Source: Nannocystis sp. (GTDB lineage Bacteria > Myxococcota_A > Polyangia > Nannocystales > Nannocystaceae). Taken from it: a stretch of 64,000 nucleotides of DNA. Numbering within the stretch: position 1 is the stretch's first letter; the number at the start of each line of letters is the position of its first letter. Below the pieces are notes generated by a model. It worked only from the letters and a program-made list of their open reading frames with translations, made no database searches and was not told the DNA's origin. The stretch covers positions 62,001 to 126,000 of the forward strand of contig NZ_JADJNN010000014.1 of assembly GCF_016714285.1 (NCBI RefSeq), read 5' to 3'. This document shows, piece by piece, positions 28,453-38,512 of the stretch. The position numbers were made by a program, and so were the translations under genes.

Positions 28453-31400
28453 GTGAATTCGATCCCGCCGCCCGTCCCCGCCCGTCGTCGTTCCTCCCGC
28501 ATCTGGATCGTCGCCGGTCTGCTCACCCTGCTCGCTGGCGGCGTGACCGTGGCGATCGTGAAGCCGTGGCAGAAGCCGCCGCCGGTCCGCACCGAGCGCC
28601 TCGGCAGCAGCCTCGAGCTGGCCGCCGGTGAGGTCTTGCTCGAGCGCGACGGCGGCACCTCGCGCCTGCTCTCCGGCACGCCGCTGCCGGCCGACGCGGT
28701 GGTCCGCACCGGCGCCGGGGCGCGGGCGATGATCCGCCTCGGCGACGGCTCGCGCGTGTTCCTCCGCGACGGCACCCGCGTGACCCTCGGCGGCGGCGTC
28801 ACCCTCACCGAGGGCCAGCTGTGGCTCGAGGCCCCCCCGCTCGAGGAGGGCCAGGAGGCCGCGGCCCACCACGTAGGTGAGCACACCGTCTCGCTCAGCG
28901 ACGGCGGCGCGAGCCTGTCGCTGCAAGCCGGCACCGCCCAGATCTACGTCGCCGAGGGCCTGGCGATCGTCAGCGGCAGCGGCGGTCGGGCCGAGGTCAA
29001 GGCGGGCGAGCAGGCGATCGTCGGGGCCGACGGCGCGCCGAAGGTCGAACCGGTCGCGTTCTGGGAGGACTGGACCGGCGGCATGGGCGACCGCGGCGGC
29101 GGTGGTGTCGGCGCGGGCGTCGGCTCTGGAGCGCTCTACGCCGTCGACCGCAGCGGCCCGCCCGGCGCGCCCGCATTGCCGCTGACGATCCAGCGCCAGA
29201 CGGTGAAGATCGCGGTCGAGGGCGACCTCGCCGAGACCCTCGTCGACCAGCGCTTCTTCAACCCCGCGAGCGCCCCGGTCGAGGGCTGGTACTGGTTCAC
29301 GATCCCGGAGAACTCGCTGCTGGTGAGCTTCGCGCTCGAGACCAACGGCCAGCTCGTCGAGGGGGAGATCGTCGAGCGCAAGAAGGCCGCCGCGACCTAC
29401 GAGGCCGCGATCCGCCGCGACAACGACCCCGCGCTGCTCGAGTGGATCGACGGCCGCACCGTGCGGGCCCGCATCTACCCGGTGCCGGCGCTCGGCGAGC
29501 GCCGCATCGTCCTGCGCTACCAGCAGCTGCTCACCGAGAGCGAAGGCAAGCTGCGCTACCGCTACCCGCTCTCGGGCCCGCCCGGGCGTGACGCGGCCAC
29601 GATCGAGGAGTTCTCGCTCGAGGTCCAGCTGCGCGACGGCCTCGAGCAGCGCTACACCCTGGCGACCCTCGGCGAGGCCCGGGTCGAGCCGGACAACAAG
29701 CGGGTGACGATGCGCCGCTCTGGCTACACGCCGCGCGCCGACTTCGAGATCGAGCTGACGCGCAAGCCCGAGGTGCCGCGCACCCCGCTGCGCTACAACC
29801 TGCTCGACCCCGGCGGCGACCAGGCCCGCTTCGTGATGGTCCGCTACGCGCCCGACCTCGACTTCTCGAAGGTGGCGATGCCGACCGGCGAGGTGGTGGT
29901 GGTGGTCGACACCTCGGCCGCGGGCGACCCGTCGGAGCAACAGACCAAGCTCGCGGTCGCCGAGGCGCTGCTGCGCAGCCTGTCCGCGGGCGATCGCTTC
30001 GCGGTGATGAGCGCCGATGTCACGGCGACCGTGCTCTACCCGCCCGAGGGCCTCGCGGAGGCCTCCCCGGACGCAATTTCGCAGGCGCTCGAGAAGGTCG
30101 CCCAGCACGCCGCCGGCGGCGCGACCGACCTCGGGGCGATCTTCGAGCAGGCGCTGACGCGGGTCCACGGGCTCGAGCAGCCGGCGGTCGTGTACATCGG
30201 CGACGGCCTCGCGACCTCGGGTGAACGCGGCGGCGACGCCCTCGCCGAGCGCCTGCGTCGCTCGATGACCGGCTCGCGCGCTCGCCTGTTCACCGTCGGC
30301 GTCGGCGCCGAGGTCGACGCGGCGATGCTCGGCCGGCTCGCCCGCGTCGGCGGCGGCGAGTCGCTGCGGGTCGACGCGCCCGAGCAGGCGGTGGTCCGCG
30401 CGCTCGAGCTGTCCGGCGCGCTCAAGACCCCGACGATCACCGACCTCGAGGTCGAGCTCGGCGAGGGCCTCGACGACCTGTTCATCTCGACCGGCGGCAA
30501 GCTGTCGCGCGGGCAGGAGATGGTCGTGCTGGCCCGCACCCACCACGATCTCCCGGACTCGATCACCGTGAAGGGCCGCCTCGCCGGCGGCAGCTTCGAG
30601 CAGAAGTACCCGCTGGTCCGCGACCGGGGCGTGCTCGACCAGATCGTCCCGCGCCTGTGGGCCCACGCCTTCGTCGAGCGCCTGCTCGGCGACAGCCGCG
30701 GCGTCGAGGCGGTCCGCGGCAAGATCCTCTCGCTCGGCCTCGAGTACGGGATGATGACCCCCTTCACCTCGTTCCTCGCCCTCGACAGCGAAGGCGCGTA
30801 CGCCCAGCAGAACATCCAGCGGCGCCATCGCAACTTCGGCGGCGTCAAGCTCACCGCCGACTCGGCCTGGACCCGCGGCGCCGAGAGTCGCCCAGGCAGC
30901 GTGATCGCGATGCTGTCCGCCGCCGCCTCGGCGCCCTTCGGCTGCAACGCCGGCAGCGCGCCGACCAGCGCCGACCGCAGCGAGCGGCGGGCCGAGTCCG
31001 CCCCGAGCCCCGCCACCAACACCACCCCGACCACCACCGCGGCCGCCCCGGTCGGTGCGACCCCGCAGACCGAGAAGAACCTCGACGCCCCCGCGCCGCC
31101 ACCGGCACCCGAACCCGAGGCGGCCGCGAGCCCGGCCGAGGAGGCGCGCGCCCCGACGGACGACGCCAAGGTCGCCGAGGCGCCGCCGCTCGCCAAGCCG
31201 AGCCCGGGCCCGTCCTCCGGCATCTCCCGCGGCGCCGACGGTGACGGCGGCGGAGGTGGCTACGCCAAGAAGGCCAGCAAGGCCCCCTCGCGGCCCGCCG
31301 ACCCGTTCTCTGTGGCCGACAAGGAGGGCTCCGTGCTGAAGACCCGGCCGCCGGTGATCATCAACTCGGGTGTGGCCCGCGGCCTCAAGCTGCCGTGCTC

Positions 31401-32676
31401 CGACGCCGCCGCCCGCGGCCTGGCCCACCGCCGCCTGCTGTGGCAGAAGCGGCTCGCCGAGGCCGACTCGATCTACGCCGCCCTCAACGCCTACGAGGCC
31501 GCCGCGGGCAGCTGCGAGGTCGGCGGCTGGAAGGACCAGCGCGTGTTCCTGCAGCTGCTGCACGAGCGCGTCAACACCGAGGGTGAGATCGCGGTGCTGC
31601 TCGGCCACTTCGCCGGTGAGAACGACGCCCGCAGCTACCTCGCGCGCGGCCTGATGCGCCGCCTCGTCGACCCCGCGCTGCTCGCCGCGGTCGAGACGGC
31701 GATGTTCGGCGGCGGCGTCGACTGGCGCGACGTCGATCGCCAGCTCCTCCTGGTCATCGAGCCCGGCGCCGCCGACAAGCGCCTGGCGATCGTGCAACAG
31801 GCGCTGCTGCGCAGCCCCGGCGATCCGCAGGGCGAGCGCCGGATGATCCGCCTGCTCACCGAGCAGGGCAAGCTCGAGGAGGCGATCGCCCGCGGCCGTC
31901 GCCTGCGCGAGCAGGGCCTCATGACCCCGATCCTCGCCCAGCAGATCGGCGAGGTCTTCGTCGCCCACAACCAGCCCGACCAGGCCCAGCGCGTGTTCTC
32001 GGAGATCGTCGAGTTCGACCCACGCTCACCCGGCAGTCGGCGCCTGCTCGGCGACATCTTCTTTCGCCACCACTGGTTCGACCGCGCCTATCGGCAGTAC
32101 GAAGATCTGGTCGAGATGACACCGGACGACGCGCTGGCGATCATCCGCCTGGCCCGCGCCGCCGCCGGCCAGGGGCGCACCGACGAGGCGCTCCGGATCC
32201 TCCGCAAGGTCGCCGCCGGCGAGGGCCGCCCCGGCGCCGACGACCCGCGCCGCTTCGCCCGCTTGCACGCCGCCGTCTACCTCGCCGGCCTGCTCGCCGA
32301 CAACGACGGCAAGACCCCGATCGCCAGTGTCGCCCGCGAGCTCGGTCGCCTTCAACTCTTCGACGCCCCCGCGATCTGGACCGTCGTCGTGTGGGACGAC
32401 CTCGAGGCCCGCCTCACCCTCAGCTCCGACCCGCCGACGCCGCTGGCCGGCGACGCCATCGACGCCGGCACCACCGGCCTGTTCGCGCTGCAGGCCCCCG
32501 CCGGCGCGCTCACGCCGATGTTCGTCCGCCACCTCGGCGTGCCGCTCGATCGCGAGGTCGGCTACACGCGCCTGACGATCACGTGGGACGGCAAGGAGTT
32601 CAAGGTGGAGCGCAGCCCCGGCAGCATCGCCGCGGGCGAGACCGGTGTTCCCCCGGCCGCGACCCCGAGCCCCTGA
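28453..32676 (+). CDS. Giant FecR-VIT-VWA-TPR membrane protein
   Basis: About 1,407 residues. One membrane segment near the N-terminus (residues about 17-36) is followed by a FecR-type domain (about 45-195; GSSLELAAGEVLLER, MIRLGDGSRVFLRDGTRVTLG), a VIT domain (about 240-360; DLAETLVDQRFFNPASAPVE, FALETNGQLVEGEI), a VWA domain (about 455-620; MIDAS-like VVVVVDTSAAG, in which Asp and Ser are kept, and GATDLGAIFEQAL), a Pro/Ala linker and TPR-like repeats (about 1130-1290; ERRMIRLLTEQGKLEEAIARGR and following units, FDPRSPGSRRLLGDIFF). The VIT-VWA pairing is common in secreted adhesion or protease-inhibitor-like proteins, and fusion to FecR and TPR is unusual. GTG 28453 with GAGGTGA ribosome site is the start. 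Confidence 0.85.
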   Translation: MNSIPPPVPARRRSSRIWIVAGLLTLLAGGVTVAIVKPWQKPPPVRTERLGSSLELAAGEVLLERDGGTSRLLSGTPLPADAVVRTGAGARAMIRLGDGSRVFLRDGTRVTLGGGVTLTEGQLWLEAPPLEEGQEAAAHHVGEHTVSLSDGGASLSLQAGTAQIYVAEGLAIVSGSGGRAEVKAGEQAIVGADGAPKVEPVAFWEDWTGGMGDRGGGGVGAGVGSGALYAVDRSGPPGAPALPLTIQRQTVKIAVEGDLAETLVDQRFFNPASAPVEGWYWFTIPENSLLVSFALETNGQLVEGEIVERKKAAATYEAAIRRDNDPALLEWIDGRTVRARIYPVPALGERRIVLRYQQLLTESEGKLRYRYPLSGPPGRDAATIEEFSLEVQLRDGLEQRYTLATLGEARVEPDNKRVTMRRSGYTPRADFEIELTRKPEVPRTPLRYNLLDPGGDQARFVMVRYAPDLDFSKVAMPTGEVVVVVDTSAAGDPSEQQTKLAVAEALLRSLSAGDRFAVMSADVTATVLYPPEGLAEASPDAISQALEKVAQHAAGGATDLGAIFEQALTRVHGLEQPAVVYIGDGLATSGERGGDALAERLRRSMTGSRARLFTVGVGAEVDAAMLGRLARVGGGESLRVDAPEQAVVRALELSGALKTPTITDLEVELGEGLDDLFISTGGKLSRGQEMVVLARTHHDLPDSITVKGRLAGGSFEQKYPLVRDRGVLDQIVPRLWAHAFVERLLGDSRGVEAVRGKILSLGLEYGMMTPFTSFLALDSEGAYAQQNIQRRHRNFGGVKLTADSAWTRGAESRPGSVIAMLSAAASAPFGCNAGSAPTSADRSERRAESAPSPATNTTPTTTAAAPVGATPQTEKNLDAPAPPPAPEPEAAASPAEEARAPTDDAKVAEAPPLAKPSPGPSSGISRGADGDGGGGGYAKKASKAPSRPADPFSVADKEGSVLKTRPPVIINSGVARGLKLPCSDAAARGLAHRRLLWQKRLAEADSIYAALNAYEAAAGSCEVGGWKDQRVFLQLLHERVNTEGEIAVLLGHFAGENDARSYLARGLMRRLVDPALLAAVETAMFGGGVDWRDVDRQLLLVIEPGAADKRLAIVQQALLRSPGDPQGERRMIRLLTEQGKLEEAIARGRRLREQGLMTPILAQQIGEVFVAHNQPDQAQRVFSEIVEFDPRSPGSRRLLGDIFFRHHWFDRAYRQYEDLVEMTPDDALAIIRLARAAAGQGRTDEALRILRKVAAGEGRPGADDPRRFARLHAAVYLAGLLADNDGKTPIASVARELGRLQLFDAPAIWTVVVWDDLEARLTLSSDPPTPLAGDAIDAGTTGLFALQAPAGALTPMFVRHLGVPLDREVGYTRLTITWDGKEFKVERSPGSIAAGETGVPPAATPSP

Positions 32677-32717
32677 GGCGCCAACACGACGGCCAGCACG
32701 CACGACGGCCAGCACGG

Positions 32718-32768
32718 CCGTCACGGCCCGTCATGGCCCGTCATGGCCCGTCATGGCCCGTCACGGCC
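32718..32768. repeat. 10-bp tandem repeat upstream of icd
   Basis: CGTCAYGGCC is repeated five times in tandem (CACGGCC and CATGGCC variants) between the giant protein gene and icd. The region also carries two GCACGACGGCCA units (32690-32712). Confidence 0.85.
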
Positions 32769-32897
32769 AGTACAGCGCCAATCACGTTATCGCGCGGGTC
32801 CGATCGCCGTCAATGACGAGGCGGCTCACGCACCCGCGTCGGCGCAGTGTCAGCGCCCGCGGCTTGGCCACGCGGGCGCCGTGGTATACGGGCGCCG

Positions 32898-34138
<1,241 letters not shown>

Positions 34139-34172
34139 TCGATCGCCCGCTGCTCACGCCAGCGACACTAGC

Positions 34173-34200
34173 AGGGCCGCACCCGCGAGGGCGCGGCCCT
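34173..34200. terminator. Hairpin between icd and convergent lipoprotein gene
   Basis: Stem AGGGCCGC/GCGGCCCT with a 12-base loop, placed between convergent genes. No T-tract is present. Confidence 0.5.
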
Positions 34201-34207
34201 CACTCGT

Positions 34208-34714
34208 TCACGGCACCATGATCTCGCCGGCGGCGTTGCGGCAGGTCGGGCCGCAGCCCTCGCCGTTCGGCTGCGTCGTCATGTAGTTGGGCGTCAGGTC
34301 GGCGCTGTGCAGGGGCTTGTCCCCCAGGCTGATCGTCAGCTTGACCCGCTGCGGCTCGCCGGAGATCTGGATGTCGGAGAAGCCCTGCTGATCCGCCGGC
34401 AGCGCGCAGCCGGACTCGCCGATCTGAACCTTGCCGTCCTCCGTGCAGCTCAGCGAGGGACCGGCGTCGCAGGCCTGCAGCGGCAGCGAGCCCTTGCACT
34501 CGAGCGCCTTGCCGTCGAGCTCGAAGCCGAAGGTGTAGACACCGGGCGTCCACGCCGTGGCCTTCTTCAGCTCGACGCGAAAGCCGTTGATGCAGCCGAT
34601 CTGCGTGCACACCTTGCCGCCCCCGGAGTCGCCGGGTCCGGCGGGACCAGCCTGCTCCTTACAGGCGGGGAGGGCAGTGAGCAGGAGGAGGGCGAGCAGG
34701 GCAGGGCGCGACAT
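34208..34714 (-). CDS. Lipoprotein, function unknown
   Basis: A 168-residue lipoprotein with signal MSRPALLALLLLTALPACKE (lipobox LPAC), followed by Gly/Ser linker and a beta-rich domain with seven further cysteines (VCTQIGC, LECKG, QACDAG, LSCTED, SGCALP, GCGPTC). I recognise no family. The cysteine number suggests disulfides in the envelope. The start is ATG 34712-34714; an in-frame ATG at 34723 adds three residues. Confidence 0.7.
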   Translation of the reverse strand: MSRPALLALLLLTALPACKEQAGPAGPGDSGGGKVCTQIGCINGFRVELKKATAWTPGVYTFGFELDGKALECKGSLPLQACDAGPSLSCTEDGKVQIGESGCALPADQQGFSDIQISGEPQRVKLTISLGDKPLHSADLTPNYMTTQPNGEGCGPTCRNAAGEIMVP

Positions 34715-34778
34715 GGCCGGCATCCTGGCACGATCCACCGCGGGCGCAAGCACCTTCGCGGCGCGGCGAGCCGCCCTC

Positions 34779-34838
34779 GCCGACGCTCACTCGCCGACGC
34801 TCACTCGCCGACGCTCACTCGCCGACGCTCACTCGCCG
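34779..34838. repeat. 14-bp tandem repeat overlapping the 3' end of the halogenase-like gene
   Basis: CGACGCTCACTCGC occurs four times head to tail (last copy variant). The last copies cover the stop of the flavoenzyme gene, so repeat slippage could alter its C-terminus. Confidence 0.9.
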
Positions 34839-36520
34839 AACACCCGCGCGAGCGCGAAGCCCGGGCCCATCGCCGCGAGCGCGGCGACCAGCGCCGCGCG
34901 ACGGCGGCGCCAGAAGCTCGCCAGCGCCTCGCCCTCGACGTCGTCGAGCGCCTGCAGCTGACCCGCGAGGGCCCGCAGCGGCCCGGCCAGCGCGGGCTCG
35001 CGGATCGGGTCGTTGGCGTAGCGCGGCGCGAGGCAGTTGATGTGCCAGTTGCGGGTGCGAAACAGGGTCGGCTCGGCGACGCGGCGCGGCTCGATCAGCA
35101 GGTACAGCTGCGCCGGCTCCTCCGCGCCGTCGGCGGGCCGAAACTCGAGCTGGCAGCACACGAAGCCCAGCTGCTCTGGATCGTGCAGCGTCGTCTCGTC
35201 GCGCCCCAGCGCCGCGCTGCGCCGGGCCTGCGCCGCGTCGCTGACCGCCGCGTAGGCCAGGTTGCGCACCAGCCCGCTGGTCAGGATGAGGAACGCCTTC
35301 TGCGGCCGCAGCTCGGTGTCCTCGCGCAGCAAGATCCGCTTCGACTCCCAGAAGTAGTCGTCGCGCGTCAGGGTCTGCTGGTAGTAGAAGCGGACCATCC
35401 GCAGCAGGTCGCCGAACAGCTCGGCGTGGTGTCGTTGGTAGCGCTCCAGCACCGCCGCCGCGTCGTGCTCCCCGCGCAGCTCGCCGCAGAGCAGCTCGGC
35501 CGCGTGGAAGCCGGCGTGCATCGCCAGGAAAACCCCGGTCGACAGCACGGGGTCGATGAAGCCCGCCGCGTCGCCGACCAGCAGGTAGCCTGGGCCCGCG
35601 ACCCGGCGCATGCGGTAGCTCCAGTCGCGTTGCGTCCGCACCGGGGTGACCCGCTGCGCACCCGCGCCGAGCACCCCCGCGAGCAGCGTGCTGCCAGCGA
35701 CCGCGGCCGCGAAGCGCTCGCCGCGGGTCGCCTCGCTCTCGCGGTCATCGCCGGGATCGAGGCGCACCATCCCGATCGACGCCCGCGTCGGCGTCAGCGG
35801 GAACAGCCACAGCCAGTGGTCCCGCTCCGCGACGAACAGCGCCTGGCGCTCGCGCGGCGCCGGCAGCCGGCCGGCGGCCTCGTAGTGGGCCCACGAGGCC
35901 TGGTGTTGCAGGCCCGCGATCGTCTCGCGCAGCCCGAGCTCGCGGGCCAGCAGCGCGGCCTGGCCCGACGCATCGACGGTCCAGCGCGCGCGCGCCTCGT
36001 GCTCGTGCTCCTCGCCGCGTCGACGCCAGCGCACGCCGACGCAGCGATCGCCGTCCCACAGCGGCGCCCGCACGGCCGCGTGCGTGTGGCACACCGCCCC
36101 GGCGCGCTCGGCCGCGTGAAACAGGATCTCGTCGAAGCGCGCGCGGTCGACCAGGTATGCGTGCTCGTACGCGTCGGTGTCGGAGAACCACAGGTCCCAG
36201 CGCGGCGTGGCGCCCCACTGCCAGTGGGTCGTGCCGCTCTTGCGGGTGAAGCCCGCGGCCTCGACCTCCGCCAGCGCGCCCATGCGATCGAGGATCGGCA
36301 TGATGCCGGGCAGCAGGCTCTCGCCCACGTGCACGCGTGGGTGGACGTCGGCCTCGAGCAGCAGGACCCGCAGCCCGCCGCGGGCGGCACAGGCGGCGAC
36401 GCTGGTCCCCGCCGGTCCGCCGCCGATGACGATCAGGTCCCAGGTGTCCAAGCCGCGCCACGCTACGTGCCCTGCCTCCGGGGTGTCAACCTTGTTGTCG
36501 CCCGCCACCAAAACAGCCAT
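34829..36520 (-). CDS. Flavin-dependent halogenase-like oxidoreductase
   Basis: A 563-residue FAD enzyme. The N-terminal Rossmann loop is VIGGGPAGTSVA (residues about 31-42), then LLLEAD and RVHVGESLLPGIM. Two halogenase signatures are visible: GFTRKSGTTHWQWG, with the position of the catalytic-type Lys, and WLWLFPL, like the WxWxIP motif. GDAAGFIDPVLSTGVFLAM is the second FAD-binding block. The C-terminal 200 residues are divergent. The halogenase assignment would imply hypochlorous-acid-based chlorination or bromination using a flavin reductase, but monooxygenases share parts of this pattern. No PKS or NRPS genes are near. Start ATG 36518-36520, divergent from the VWA lipoprotein. Confidence 0.8.
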   Translation of the reverse strand: MAVLVAGDNKVDTPEAGHVAWRGLDTWDLIVIGGGPAGTSVAACAARGGLRVLLLEADVHPRVHVGESLLPGIMPILDRMGALAEVEAAGFTRKSGTTHWQWGATPRWDLWFSDTDAYEHAYLVDRARFDEILFHAAERAGAVCHTHAAVRAPLWDGDRCVGVRWRRRGEEHEHEARARWTVDASGQAALLARELGLRETIAGLQHQASWAHYEAAGRLPAPRERQALFVAERDHWLWLFPLTPTRASIGMVRLDPGDDRESEATRGERFAAAVAGSTLLAGVLGAGAQRVTPVRTQRDWSYRMRRVAGPGYLLVGDAAGFIDPVLSTGVFLAMHAGFHAAELLCGELRGEHDAAAVLERYQRHHAELFGDLLRMVRFYYQQTLTRDDYFWESKRILLREDTELRPQKAFLILTSGLVRNLAYAAVSDAAQARRSAALGRDETTLHDPEQLGFVCCQLEFRPADGAEEPAQLYLLIEPRRVAEPTLFRTRNWHINCLAPRYANDPIREPALAGPLRALAGQLQALDDVEGEALASFWRRRRAALVAALAAMGPGFALARVFGE

Positions 36521-36635
36521 CGCCGTTGTCGCCTCCAGACCGCGAGTGAACGCACAATCTGAATAATATCAATGATTCCATATGGTCCGGGAGCTGCAAT
36601 CCAGGTGCGAAGACCCGAACACCCCAGGAGCACCC
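36521..36635. promoter_or_regulatory. AT-rich divergent promoter region
   Basis: The stretch around 36557-36580 (AATCTGAATAATATCAATGA) is by far the most AT-rich of its surroundings, between the divergent halogenase-like and VWA lipoprotein genes. Promoters for both are likely here; no exact boxes are claimed. Confidence 0.4.
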
Positions 36636-38315
36636 ATGAGACCCGCCACCCGCACTGCCAACACTGTACTCACCTTCACCGTCGCCGCGTTGCTCGGGGG
36701 CTGCCTCGGGCACCCCGTCAAGGAGGTCGTCTACGACAAGGTCGACATCGTCCGCGAGCCGCTGCGGCTCGACCTCAACCGCGACGTCGACATCCTCTTC
36801 GTCATCGACAACTCGGGCTCGATGGCGGAGGAGCAGGCCCGCCTCGCCCGCAACTTCCCCGCCTTCATCGCCGCGCTCGACGGCATGCGCGCCGACTATC
36901 GCATCGGCGTGACGACCACCGACGTCGCCCACCCCGGCTGCAGCAGCGGCGCGACCCCGGAGGACGGCGCGCTGGTGCTGCGCAGCTGCCTCGACGCGGT
37001 GGCCCAGGGCGCCTTCGTCTTCAACGACCTCGACGCCGCCTACGCCTGCACCGAGCAGTGCAAGCTCGGCCCCGACGAACTGCGCCAGCAGCCGTCGGTC
37101 TACGACGGCGAGCTCCACCCCTGGCTCGAGTCGATCGGCGGCCAGGCGAACCTCGCCCCCGGCGTCGCCATGGCCGACGCCTTCGCCTGCTTCGGCCCGC
37201 AGGGCATCGACGGCTGCGGCTACGAGTCCCCGCTCGAGGCGATGCGCCTGGCGATCACGAAGGCCCGCGGCCCCGAGGGCAACGGCTTCATGCGCGACGA
37301 GGCCCTGCTCTCGGTCGTGCTCGTCACCGATGAGGCCGACTGCAGCAGCAACCCCGCGCACAAGGACATCTTCACCACCAACACCACCTTCCAGAACGAC
37401 GTCGCCCCGCAGCGCACCAGCGCCACCTGCTGGCGCGCCGGCACGGCCTGCAGCGGCGCCGGCCCGGACTTCAAGGAGTGCCACGCCGAGGACTACAGCG
37501 CCGACGGCAGCCCCGGCGCCGACGACGACGCCGTGCTCCACCCGGTCGACCGCTACATCGACTTCCTCGCCGGCCTGCGCGGCACCTCGGGCGAGCCCAC
37601 CGGCCAGCCCGCGGGCGACGGCGGCGCCGCGGCGCGCGATGTCCTGGTCTCGCTGATCACCGGCGTGCCCGTCGGCTACGACCGCGGCGAGGCCGAGATC
37701 GAGTACCACGCCGCCGAACCCGGCTCGGAGCAGGCGATCAACTTCGGCATCGCCCCCGGCTGCACCAACAGCGAGGACGGCAGCAACAGCACCGCGATCC
37801 CGCCGGTGCGCGAGCGCGAGGTCGCCGAGGCCTTCGCCGGGGAGGACGGCGCCCGCAACCTGTTCTCGATCTGCCAGGACGACTACAGCCCCGCGCTCGA
37901 GCAGATCGCCCGCAGCATCGAGAAGGCGCTCGCGCCCGCGTGCGCCGGGGCCTGCGTCGCCGACAGCGACCCCGAGACGGAGCTGCTCGAGCCCGACTGC
38001 CTCGTCACCGCCGAGCTCCCCGACGCCAGTGAGGTCGAGGTCCCGGCCTGCGTCCGCGCCGGCGACGGCTGGGCCGTGCCCGCCGACGCCGACGCGTGCT
38101 TCTACACGCTGGTCGACCCGGGCGGCCGCAGCGACTTCAAGGGCGACGACATGACCCTCGTCCCGGGTCCGGACGGCCAGGCGATCGCCGCGTGCGGCCA
38201 GGACGGCGAGAACCTCGAGTTCAAGATCCTGCGCGAAGGTCCGCGCCGCCCGGGGATCCACTATTCGGCGGAGTGCGTGGTCGCTCAGGGCCCGGAATCG
38301 TGCCATGTCGGCTGA
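36636..38315 (+). CDS. VWA-domain lipoprotein
   Basis: A 559-residue lipoprotein (signal MRPATRTANTVLTFTVAALL, lipobox LGGC). The first 330 residues after the signal form a VWA-like domain with an intact MIDAS (FVIDNSGSMAEE, DxSxS). The domain carries several cysteines inserted in loops (HPGCSSG, LRSCLD, AYACTEQCKL, AFACFG). The remainder is Cys-rich and beta-structured. Similar proteins occur in many copies in myxobacterial genomes and are surface-displayed; role unknown. ATG 36636 with CAGGAG ribosome site at 36624-36630. A 197-base gap follows before the fibre gene. Confidence 0.9.
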   Translation: MRPATRTANTVLTFTVAALLGGCLGHPVKEVVYDKVDIVREPLRLDLNRDVDILFVIDNSGSMAEEQARLARNFPAFIAALDGMRADYRIGVTTTDVAHPGCSSGATPEDGALVLRSCLDAVAQGAFVFNDLDAAYACTEQCKLGPDELRQQPSVYDGELHPWLESIGGQANLAPGVAMADAFACFGPQGIDGCGYESPLEAMRLAITKARGPEGNGFMRDEALLSVVLVTDEADCSSNPAHKDIFTTNTTFQNDVAPQRTSATCWRAGTACSGAGPDFKECHAEDYSADGSPGADDDAVLHPVDRYIDFLAGLRGTSGEPTGQPAGDGGAAARDVLVSLITGVPVGYDRGEAEIEYHAAEPGSEQAINFGIAPGCTNSEDGSNSTAIPPVREREVAEAFAGEDGARNLFSICQDDYSPALEQIARSIEKALAPACAGACVADSDPETELLEPDCLVTAELPDASEVEVPACVRAGDGWAVPADADACFYTLVDPGGRSDFKGDDMTLVPGPDGQAIAACGQDGENLEFKILREGPRRPGIHYSAECVVAQGPESCHVG

Positions 38316-38512
38316 TCACCACACGCGCTGAGGCGCGCGCCCATGCGCAGCCATGCACATCAATGCACGTCATTGCACATACGATATCGAGCCGCGCGCG
38401 CGATCGATGCGCGGACGTATCGCTTGCCTGGGGCGGAAGTCCGGCTCTATCCTCCCTCCCGATCGCTGCATTCGTGCGGCGGAGTGAATCGTAGGTTTGA
38501 GCGGAGGAGCTG

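Noticed and set aside
27982..31968. A 1,328-residue open frame on the minus strand
   Set aside because: It is the antisense shadow of the giant FecR-VIT-VWA-TPR gene; the product is Arg/Asp/Leu-biased with no domains.
38340..38400. tRNA-like or regulatory repeat (ATGCACAT motifs)
   Set aside because: Only short, imperfect ATGCAC repeats; no cloverleaf or conserved RNA structure.
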